The translations under genes were made by a program, and so were the position numbers. Shown one piece after another: positions 4,791 through 11,381 of a DNA stretch of 18,427 nucleotides (the first letter of the stretch is position 1; the number at the start of each line of letters is the position of its first letter). Origin of the DNA: an uncultured archaeon (GTDB taxonomy: Archaea > Nanobdellota > Nanobdellia > Pacearchaeales > GW2011-AR1). Under the pieces are notes generated by a model. That model was given only the letters and a program-made list of their open reading frames with translations. It made no database searches and was not told the origin of the DNA. The stretch is taken from positions 1 to 18,427 of the forward strand of contig CALJLT010000017.1 of the NCBI GenBank assembly GCA_937982425.1, given 5' to 3'.

Positions 4791-7388
4791 TTAGTTTTTC
4801 TTATTTAAATTATTTTCTTTATTTATTTTCTGTTTTGTTCCGGGCATACCGGTATTTTTTCCCTCGTATTTTTTCATAACATAGGTGATCTGTTCTGAAC
4901 TCCAACCAGCTTTCTTAAGTCCAACCTTTATTTCTTCATTTGTTTTGTTATTTAATTTAAGATTTGAGATATAAGTCACTATATTATACAAGTCGTTTCT
5001 ATTAGGAAATAAGTATTTTTCATATTTTAATTTATACCACCTTTTTAAAAAGAAGTATAAACCTACTGAAAATAAGACTAAGATTAGGAGAATAATTATC
5101 AAAATTTTTAATGAGCCCGGCTCTTCAGAAATAATGGTGTCTTCTTCAATTTTAACTTTTTCCGGATCTGGGCTTAAGAAAATAGGTAAATCAAGAAACT
5201 CTATCTTTTCAGTAGTAAAAATTTCTATATTTTGTAAATTATTAGCTTTAATAAATTTAAATCCAGAAGAATTCATAACCCCTGAAGAAGGATTTAAGGT
5301 TAGTCCTTCTAAATTACCTATAATCAAATAAAAATCTTCAGAAATAGTATTTTTTTTAAAAAGATTGAATTTAAAGACCCTTAATTCTCCTAAATTTTCT
5401 CCTTGATCCCCTAAAAATAAAATCTTATTTATTCCAATTTTTGTTTCTAAATTTTCGGAATGCCAATACTGTATGCCAGAGATATAACCTTCTCCAGAAT
5501 AACCACTTGAATTAAAAATTTCTTTTAAGGGATTTAGATTAATTGAAGATTCAAGGGGAAAATAAGTAAGAGGAGCAATGCTTACATTTTGAATGCTTTT
5601 TGGAAGAGAGAGATTTAGTATAGAGGGAATTAGGACTTTATAATCTCCTCCACTTGAATTTATTACGCTAAAATTACTTTTTAAATTATTAATTTTAGCT
5701 TTTTTTTCATCAAAATTCAAATAATTTTTAATCATTAAAATTGTAAATGAATCAAAAGAACTCATTTTACTTTCTAAGTCAACAACTTTTTCTTCAAGAT
5801 CAGAAATTCTAGATTGAATAAGTTCTTTAGAATCAATAACTTTTATAGGAAAGTTTTTTTGAAATATTTGTCCATCTGGAAGGGAAATTTCAACTCTTAA
5901 GTTATAATCTCCTTCATTTACAAAAGTATGAGTAATTGATTTACCAAGTGAAGAGCCATTTTTTCCATCTCCAAAATTCCAATATATTTGACTTATATTT
6001 GTGTTAATTTCCAAATTAAATGTTGTTGGAAAAGCTACCGGAATCAAGTTTGGAGTTAAAGATATTGAAAGATTAATTATTTTCAAATTTTTTTCTAAAA
6101 TTTTATCTCCCCCAAAAGATAAAATATAGCTAAAATTTCCGATTGTTTCCGGAAGTTTAAACTCGGCTTCATTTAAATGTAGTTTTTGAAAATTAGAACT
6201 TATCTTGGGATAAGTAGTATGTAAATCCCAAAGTTTATCTTCAATAGTTCCAGAAAAACCAGTTTTATCATAAATTATATTTAAATTTTCCAAAGTTATT
6301 GTTTGAGGAACATAAGATGTTATGTTTAATGGAATTATGCACCCATTTTCACAATTTAAAGAATAACCATCTTGAAGATAAGAATAAATTTTTGAAGAGA
6401 GCGTTTCAGAATTTTGAGTTGAAGAATCATTTATAATCAATGCTCCAACTGAATCAAACATTCTTTCTTTTACAAATATATGATAAGCACTTGTCTTTGT
6501 AGTACCGGGAGGAAAAGATTTAAATCCACATTTCTCTCCAGAAGGAGAATATCCTTTTATTTTATAAGTTCCAGTAGAAGGGGAATTTGTTGAAATACAA
6601 ACATAAACTTTTGTTGGATTATCCATGAAATAATTAATTGGACAAGAAATTTCTGAACCGGAAGAAGTTATATATGTTTTATTAATCTGACAAGAGCTTA
6701 AAAGTTCACCATACAAATTATAGAGTCCCATAGTTATATTTGCATTTCCTGGAGGAAATTCCTTAATCCACGCTCCAATTTCAAAACCAGGAGAGGAAGT
6801 AACATTAAATTCCTGACAATAAGGAGTAGAATCGATACTTGCTTCTTGAGATGCGCTTGAAGTATTATAACATCCATAATTAGTATTCCCACATGAATTT
6901 AAACTCATTTTTGAATTGCCAATATTAAGCAAACCATCGTTAAAAAAATTCAAATTAAATTGATTAACGCAAGAAGAGCTTGCATTACTAGAAAAAAGAA
7001 GTTCAAAGGAAGTTACAGATTCAATCATCCCCTCGAATTTTATTCCAACTAATTTTGATTCTCCTGAATTTAGAAAAAATTGTTTCTTCGAAGACGAATT
7101 AGAAGGGCTAAGTTTTTTTTCACAATTAGTTAAATCGCAAGTATAAATGTAATTAGAATTAATTTGATTTGAAAGTAGTTTTTCAAGAGTGATTGAATTA
7201 TTTTTATTATCTGTAAATAAGGATTGAGAGGGATGTTCATTAAAACTTATGTTTATCCATCCAGAAAGACTACCTCCTGGAATAGATTCATTTGAAATAT
7301 AACTACTTTGATTTCCAATTAAATAACTGGCAGAAACAAATCCAATTAAGAAAAAAGATACAATAACAAGTAAAAATTTCGACCTCAT
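4791..7388 (-). CDS. Large secreted, membrane-anchored PKD-domain surface protein
   Basis: This 865-residue protein starts with a signal peptide (hydrophobic 5-20, SASYL junction). A long Ser/Asn/Thr-rich exterior follows, with scattered cysteines (84-350) that could form disulfides and many N-x-S/T sites. A PKD-type beta-sandwich spans about 441-518 (WNFGDG at 470-475, THTF at 487-490, YNLRVEI). Then come a short coiled coil (525-547), more beta-rich sequence, one transmembrane helix (about 760-781) and an 84-residue basic cytoplasmic tail. The tail carries a small helical module, TNEEIKVGLKKAGWSSEQI (816-834), resembling UBA-like or SHOCT-like modules. It is first in the leftward cluster, 8 nt before the GTPase. 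The tail could contact cytoplasmic partners such as the GTPase (inference). I do not recognise the family beyond PKD. Confidence 0.85.
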   Translation of the reverse strand: MRSKFLLVIVSFFLIGFVSASYLIGNQSSYISNESIPGGSLSGWINISFNEHPSQSLFTDNKNNSITLEKLLSNQINSNYIYTCDLTNCEKKLSPSNSSSKKQFFLNSGESKLVGIKFEGMIESVTSFELLFSSNASSSCVNQFNLNFFNDGLLNIGNSKMSLNSCGNTNYGCYNTSSASQEASIDSTPYCQEFNVTSSPGFEIGAWIKEFPPGNANITMGLYNLYGELLSSCQINKTYITSSGSEISCPINYFMDNPTKVYVCISTNSPSTGTYKIKGYSPSGEKCGFKSFPPGTTKTSAYHIFVKERMFDSVGALIINDSSTQNSETLSSKIYSYLQDGYSLNCENGCIIPLNITSYVPQTITLENLNIIYDKTGFSGTIEDKLWDLHTTYPKISSNFQKLHLNEAEFKLPETIGNFSYILSFGGDKILEKNLKIINLSISLTPNLIPVAFPTTFNLEINTNISQIYWNFGDGKNGSSLGKSITHTFVNEGDYNLRVEISLPDGQIFQKNFPIKVIDSKELIQSRISDLEEKVVDLESKMSSFDSFTILMIKNYLNFDEKKAKINNLKSNFSVINSSGGDYKVLIPSILNLSLPKSIQNVSIAPLTYFPLESSINLNPLKEIFNSSGYSGEGYISGIQYWHSENLETKIGINKILFLGDQGENLGELRVFKFNLFKKNTISEDFYLIIGNLEGLTLNPSSGVMNSSGFKFIKANNLQNIEIFTTEKIEFLDLPIFLSPDPEKVKIEEDTIISEEPGSLKILIIILLILVLFSVGLYFFLKRWYKLKYEKYLFPNRNDLYNIVTYISNLKLNNKTNEEIKVGLKKAGWSSEQITYVMKKYEGKNTGMPGTKQKINKENNLNKKN

Positions 7389-7414
7389 TTTATTTAATTA
7401 TAATTGAAATGTTC

Positions 7415-7422
7415 TTTATAAA
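7415..7422 (-). promoter_or_regulatory. TATA box for the PKD protein / GTPase cluster
   Basis: The minus strand reads TTTATAAA 26 nt before the ATG at 7388. It is back-to-back with the promoter of the CCA gene in an 81-nt divergent intergenic region. It likely drives the whole 7388-3288 cluster. Confidence 0.6.
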
Positions 7423-7434
7423 TATTCTCTTAAA

Positions 7435-7448
7435 GAAAGAAATATAAA
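7435..7448 (+). promoter_or_regulatory. BRE/TATA element for the CCA-adding enzyme gene
   Basis: GAAAGAAATATAAA lies exactly 21 nt before the ATG at 7470. It matches 12 of 14 bases of the paired elements at 9922-9935 and 9967-9980, which have the same spacing. A leaderless transcript is expected. Confidence 0.6.
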
Positions 7449-7469
7449 CAGGAATCTCTCCATTTAGAT

Positions 7470-8750
7470 ATGGGTAAATCTTATGAAAAAACTATAAGTA
7501 AAATATGGGATGAAGTTCTTCCAGAAACAAATAAAGAAGAGTTTATGGAGGACTACGTAAGTAAATTTATATTCAAATTAAAAGAAAGAATAAAAAAATT
7601 AAATCTTGAAGTTGAAGTACATGTTGGAGGAAGTTATGCGAAAGGGACTCTTATAAAAAAAGAATACTATGATATAGATCTTTTTTTGAGGTTTTCCAAA
7701 AAATACCCTCAATCTAAATATAATTCTTTAACAAAAAAAATCCTAAGACCTTTTAAAAATAAAAAAATTGTTCACGGATCAAGAGATTACTTTAGGCTAA
7801 AGGTAAATTCTTGGTTATTTCTTGAAATAGTTCCAGTTAAAAAAATAAGTAATTACAAAGAAGCAGAAAATGTAACAGATTTGTCTTATTTTCATGTGAA
7901 GTATCTAAAAAATAAAATTTCTTCTGAAAAAATAAGGAAAGAAATAAAATTAGCAAAATCTTTTTGTTATGCAACAAGAACATATGGGGCTGAAAGTTAT
8001 ATCAAAGGATTTTCAGGATATTCTTTAGAATTAATGATTTATCATTATGGAAGTTTTTTAAATTTTTTAAAGAATTTAGTTAAAAGCGAAGAAAAATTAA
8101 TTATTGATATAGAAAAACACTATAAAAATAAAAATGAAATATTAGTTGAATTAAATGGGGCAAAATTAGAATCTCCAATAATTTTAATAGATCCGACTTT
8201 TAAGGAAAGAAACGCTTCAGCTTCTTTATCATATGAAACTTTTAAAGTTTTTAAGACTAAAGCAAAAGATTTTTTGAAAAATCCTTCTGAAAAATTTTTT
8301 AAAATAGAAAAAATAAATTATCCAAAATTAAAGGAAAGTTCAAGACAAAAAAATTTTGAATTTATTTTAATTCAAACAAAAACTAAAAAACAAAGAGGAG
8401 ATGTTGCAGGTTCAAAATTATTAAAGTTTAAGAATACACTTCATAAAGAATTTGAAAGATATTTTGAAATTAAAGATTCAGGATTTGAATACCTTGAAAA
8501 TAAAAAAGCTTTGAATTACTTTATAGTTAAAAAGAAAAAAGAATTAATTTTTGAAGGGCCTTTTTTAAAAGATAAAAATAATGTTGAACTTTTTAAAAAA
8601 GAACATAAAAATACATTTATCAATAAAGAAAAAATTTTAGCTAAAGAAAAAATTAATTTCACAACAAAAGAATTTTTAAAAGACTGGAAAAAAAACAATG
8701 CTAGAAAGATTAAACAAATGTATATCTCTAGAATGAAGATTTTAGATTAA
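7470..8750 (+). CDS. cca: CCA-adding enzyme (tRNA nucleotidyltransferase, archaeal class I)
   Basis: This 426-residue enzyme adds or repairs the 3'-CCA of tRNA using CTP and ATP. The nucleotidyltransferase core shows GGSYAKGT (53-60), DIDLFLRF (D68, D70) and FLEIVPV (E119). The central domain carries YGAESYIKGFSGYSLELMIYHYGSF, the strongest archaeal CCA-enzyme signature, and IDPTFKERNASASLS. The C-terminal tail domain is present, and the length is close to the 437 residues of the Archaeoglobus enzyme. One oddity: from memory the catalytic carboxylates there are Glu, Asp, Asp (E59, D61, D110), while here they read Asp, Asp, Glu, so two positions are swapped conservatively. The gene is a single unit, divergent from the surface-protein cluster, and ends 3 nt from the convergent TrmB gene. 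Confidence 0.95.
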   Translation: MGKSYEKTISKIWDEVLPETNKEEFMEDYVSKFIFKLKERIKKLNLEVEVHVGGSYAKGTLIKKEYYDIDLFLRFSKKYPQSKYNSLTKKILRPFKNKKIVHGSRDYFRLKVNSWLFLEIVPVKKISNYKEAENVTDLSYFHVKYLKNKISSEKIRKEIKLAKSFCYATRTYGAESYIKGFSGYSLELMIYHYGSFLNFLKNLVKSEEKLIIDIEKHYKNKNEILVELNGAKLESPIILIDPTFKERNASASLSYETFKVFKTKAKDFLKNPSEKFFKIEKINYPKLKESSRQKNFEFILIQTKTKKQRGDVAGSKLLKFKNTLHKEFERYFEIKDSGFEYLENKKALNYFIVKKKKELIFEGPFLKDKNNVELFKKEHKNTFINKEKILAKEKINFTTKEFLKDWKKNNARKIKQMYISRMKILD

Positions 8751-8753
8751 AAA

Positions 8754-9533
8754 TTATTTTTCTTTAAGAGATAAATCAAATAATTCCGCAAATGCTTTAG
8801 CAAAAAATTCAGAATTTAACCAAATTGCTTGGTCTTCTTTAGTAGATTCTTTTGATAAATAAAATAAGACTCCATTTCTATCCACAATAAAGAATTTTCC
8901 ATCAAAATCCACTTTGATTATTTTTGTTTCTAATATTTTTTCCAATCTTTTTAATAGGTTTTCTTCTCCAGACAAAGCAATTTTTATTTTTATTTTTTTT
9001 CTTTTTAGTTCATTAATTGTTTCAATAAATAATTTTTCTTTTGAAACCATTTCTTCAGCATTAGTGCAAATTATAACTTCTTTATTGGCAGATTCTATAA
9101 CTTCTCTTATATGATTTGAAATTAAGCTTCTTCCTTTAAGAGATAAAGATAAGTTTTCTTTTTTTACAGGATTTATTCCCACGTGATAAAGCTCCTCTAA
9201 TTTTTTAAATTCTTCTCGACTTGTTAAGTTCATTAATATTTTTACTCTTTCTTCTGCTTCTGAACGAACATTATTTTTTAATTTTTCAATAATAATCTTA
9301 GGTTTAACTCCTAAGTATTTTACAGGTTTTCCTAATTTAATCAAAGCAAATCCTTTTTTTTCTAAAGATTCCAAAACATCATAAGTTCTAGATCTTGGAA
9401 CACCTGAAAGTGTTGCAATTTCTCCTGCGGAAGCCGAGCCTTTTCCCAATAGAGCTAACCAAACTTTCGTTTCATAAATATTTAATTCAAAATAATCTTT
9501 TATTTTGCCAACAATTTCTTCTTTAACCAGCAT
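8754..9533 (-). CDS. TrmB-family transcriptional regulator
   Basis: This 259-residue protein has an N-terminal winged helix-turn-helix (about 15-75). YETKVWLALLGKGSASAGEIATLSGVPRSRTYDVLESLEKKGF is the classic TrmB signature, given here only as positions 20-62 with key elements YETK, SGVPRSRTYDVL and LEKKGF. A coiled linker (80-115) follows. The C-terminal domain (about 130-250) resembles the phospholipase-D-like TrmB regulatory fold, with KGRSLISNHIREVIESANKEVIICTN and FDGKFFIVDRN. TrmB proteins sense sugars or other small ligands; no sugar genes are nearby, so the ligand is unknown. The gene starts 1 nt after the stop of the upstream unknown gene, so the two form an operon and the regulator may control its own divergent promoter region. 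Confidence 0.9.
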   Translation of the reverse strand: MLVKEEIVGKIKDYFELNIYETKVWLALLGKGSASAGEIATLSGVPRSRTYDVLESLEKKGFALIKLGKPVKYLGVKPKIIIEKLKNNVRSEAEERVKILMNLTSREEFKKLEELYHVGINPVKKENLSLSLKGRSLISNHIREVIESANKEVIICTNAEEMVSKEKLFIETINELKRKKIKIKIALSGEENLLKRLEKILETKIIKVDFDGKFFIVDRNGVLFYLSKESTKEDQAIWLNSEFFAKAFAELFDLSLKEK

Positions 9534-9534
9534 T

Positions 9535-9900
9535 TTAATATTTCAATCCTAATTTACTTCGTGTGTTTACAACTAATCCATATATGTCAGAATAATCACA
9601 AAATATTTTCTTATCCAATGAAACACCTTGTCTTAAAAAATGAATCTTGTCAGAATCATACTCTATAGGACCATAATCTTTTTCATTCATAAAATCAAAG
9701 CCATCAAATTTTTCTTGAGATTTTGATCTTAACTTAAAGTATAAATTACAAATATCTTCTACATACTTTTTATTAAATTTAAGCCTTTCTGGATTCTCCT
9801 TATAAAATTCAAGAACAGTTTTAATTCTACGAAGATTTTCTGTTAAATATTCATTTATTTCATGAGATTTGTTGTAATCTATTTTATTTTCATTTTCCAT
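9535..9900 (-). CDS. Unknown 121-residue protein co-transcribed with TrmB
   Basis: I do not recognise this protein. From the Met at 9900 (MENENKIDYNKSHEINEY) it is 121 residues, charged, mostly helical at first (about 10-70, including ENLRRIKTVLEFYKENPERL) and more strand/turn-like after GFDFMNEKDYGPIEY. There are no membrane segments, and the two cysteines are not in a metal-binding pattern. An upstream ATG at 9948 would add 16 residues, but those codons run across the TATA element at 9922-9935, which sits exactly 21 nt before 9900. A leaderless start at 9900 is therefore far more likely. It lies 1 nt upstream of the TrmB gene. A helper or target of that regulator is a guess from position only. 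Confidence 0.65.
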   Translation of the reverse strand: MENENKIDYNKSHEINEYLTENLRRIKTVLEFYKENPERLKFNKKYVEDICNLYFKLRSKSQEKFDGFDFMNEKDYGPIEYDSDKIHFLRQGVSLDKKIFCDYSDIYGLVVNTRSKLGLKY

Positions 9901-9921
9901 GTTATTACTTAATAATAACAC

Positions 9922-9935
9922 TTTATAAATCTTTC
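9922..9935 (-). promoter_or_regulatory. BRE/TATA element for the unknown gene-TrmB operon
   Basis: The minus strand reads GAAAGATTTATAAA, exactly 21 nt before the ATG at 9900. It is an exact inverted copy of the element at 9967-9980, giving two face-away promoters with identical core sequence and identical spacing, 31 nt apart. Confidence 0.75.
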
Positions 9936-9966
9936 TATTTGTAATCATGGTTAAGTGACAACTTTA

Positions 9967-9980
9967 GAAAGATTTATAAA
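9967..9980 (+). promoter_or_regulatory. BRE/TATA element for the 10002 gene
   Basis: GAAAGATTTATAAA lies exactly 21 nt before the ATG at 10002. It mirrors 9922-9935. The 31-nt spacer between the two (9936-9966) is a plausible site for a regulator such as the adjacent TrmB protein, though I see no strong palindrome in it. Confidence 0.75.
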
Positions 9981-10001
9981 TTTAAAAATAAATTCCTTCT
10001 T

Positions 10002-10427
10002 ATGGAAAGAAAAACAATAGGTTTCAAAGGAGAAGTAATCAATCAACCATCAATAGAAGACCTTTTTGGAAAATGGGCATTTCTTTCAGATAAAAGTGGA
10101 AGAAATTACTTTGGAAAAATAGTTTATGTAGATAATCAGCAAATTGGTTTATTACCTTATATAACCAGGAATTACATCGGAGGAATTCCCTTAAATTATT
10201 TAAAAGAAGATGGAAGTCCACAATTTTTTGAAAGAAATTCTTTAAACTATAGGGAGGAAACTAGCGAAGAAAATATAAGGGCATCTTTAGATCATTTTAA
10301 TCTAGATTTAAGAGTTGATTTTTTTGAAAAGCAAGCTAAAGGATTTAGATTAGAAGGAGAAGTTTCTCAAATAAATCCCCTTTCAAGAATATGTGTTGTT
10401 CCAGAAAGTTTTAGAATACATAAATAA
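10002..10427 (+). CDS. Unknown 141-residue protein divergent from the TrmB operon
   Basis: I do not recognise this family. The protein is soluble, with no cysteine cluster and no membrane segment. It looks beta-rich through its first two thirds (FGKWAFLSDKSGRNYFGKIVYVDNQQIGLLPY, positions 22-53, suggests a small barrel), has a short helix at ENIRASLDHFNLDL, and ends in a strand-like tail. It shares a mirror-image promoter with the unknown gene-TrmB operon, so it is likely co-regulated with it. Its 3' end overlaps the convergent presenilin-like gene by 17 nt, so its stop codon lies inside that coding region. The ATG at 10002 is fixed by the TATA box 21 nt upstream. Confidence 0.7.
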   Translation: MERKTIGFKGEVINQPSIEDLFGKWAFLSDKSGRNYFGKIVYVDNQQIGLLPYITRNYIGGIPLNYLKEDGSPQFFERNSLNYREETSEENIRASLDHFNLDLRVDFFEKQAKGFRLEGEVSQINPLSRICVVPESFRIHK

Positions 10428-11349
10428 TCACCCAACTAATAACCATGGAAATAAAAATTCCAGTAGTTATGAAAGGCATTGCAGGATAAAATTTCTTTTT
10501 TTCTGATTTTAGTAATAAGAATCCCAATCCCAAAAGGGCTCCAAAAATTACTCCTATTGCAGGCCAAATTCCCCAAGTTTTTAAAACAACTCCTGAAGCA
10601 ATTATTGGAAAAACCACATCGCCTCCTCCTAAAATAGCTACATTAACTTTCATTTTGATTTTCTTTAAATCTTTTCCTTTCTTTTTCATACTTATTAATT
10701 TACCTCTTTGAGTTTTAGTTAAATAAGGGACATAAAAACCTGCAAAAACTTTTAGATTATCCATTTGGTATTTTGCCATTTTTTGCATAATTCCTGATTT
10801 CCAAACGGCCCACATATCATATAAAGAAATTAAAACTAAAAGAATAATAATTCCTATCAAATTTAATATTGGAACAAATATTGCTGCAATTCCAGGATAA
10901 ATTAATAATTCAGATAAATTATGAGCAAGGAAATTTCTTCCATATACTTTTAATATTGCGATAGGAAGAGCTATAACTAGAGCAATTAAAGAAACATAAC
11001 TCCAAGACGGCAAAATAGAAGTCAGAGAAATTCCTAAAGCTAGAATTACTACAATTAAAAACCAAATTTTCATAACAAATTTAGCACGAATTTTAGTTAA
11101 AAATAAAATTAGAAGAACTGCAAATAAAAAAGAGATTGCAAAAGATAGAATTCCCATTTCTTGTTTTTCGCTAGCCTCAGAGATTGAATTTTGCATTCCA
11201 TAAGGGAGATCATTAACATTTTCAATATTTACTTGTGAACCTTCAATAACTCTTTGCTGAGCATAATAATCTACAACATAAAGTCCAATAAATTGGGTCA
11301 ATAAAAACATACTGAGAATTATTATTGTTATTTTTAAATTATGTTTCAT
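10411..11349 (-). CDS. Presenilin/signal-peptide-peptidase-like intramembrane aspartyl protease (A22 family)
   Basis: This polytopic protein of about 312 residues has roughly nine hydrophobic segments. It carries the three motifs of archaeal presenilin homologues: LYDMWAV (YD), LGGGDVVFP (GxGD) and FYPAMPF (PAL-like). In the 320-residue numbering from 11373 these fall at 185-186, 249-252 and 297-300. The two Asp residues form the catalytic pair that cleaves transmembrane helices; likely substrates are signal-peptide remnants or other membrane proteins. A loop of about 50 residues lies between the first two helices and a basic cytoplasmic loop (217-243) precedes GxGD. The start at 11349 (MKHNLK) is preferred because a TATA box lies 23 nt before it and overlaps the alternative ATG at 11373. 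It follows fttA, so it may also be read from the psmB-fttA transcript. Confidence 0.88.
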   Translation of the reverse strand: MKHNLKITIIILSMFLLTQFIGLYVVDYYAQQRVIEGSQVNIENVNDLPYGMQNSISEASEKQEMGILSFAISFLFAVLLILFLTKIRAKFVMKIWFLIVVILALGISLTSILPSWSYVSLIALVIALPIAILKVYGRNFLAHNLSELLIYPGIAAIFVPILNLIGIIILLVLISLYDMWAVWKSGIMQKMAKYQMDNLKVFAGFYVPYLTKTQRGKLISMKKKGKDLKKIKMKVNVAILGGGDVVFPIIASGVVLKTWGIWPAIGVIFGALLGLGFLLLKSEKKKFYPAMPFITTGIFISMVISWVIIYVF

Positions 11350-11372
11350 TTTAATTTCCAAAGAAAAGATCA

Positions 11373-11380
11373 TTTATAAT
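11373..11380 (-). promoter_or_regulatory. Probable internal TATA box before the presenilin-like gene
   Basis: The minus strand reads ATTATAAA immediately after the fttA stop codon and 23 nt before the ATG at 11349. The spacing fits the leaderless pattern of the window and argues against the upstream ATG at 11373, which lies against the box. Confidence 0.45.
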
Positions 11381-11381
11381 T

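Noticed and set aside
9901..9948. Upstream ATG giving a 16-residue longer version of the unknown 137-residue protein
   Set aside because: The extra codons run through the TATA element, which is spaced for a start at 9900.
9936..9966. Palindromic TrmB operator between the divergent promoters
   Set aside because: Only TTGT and ACAA at the edges pair; the rest does not, so an operator cannot be claimed.
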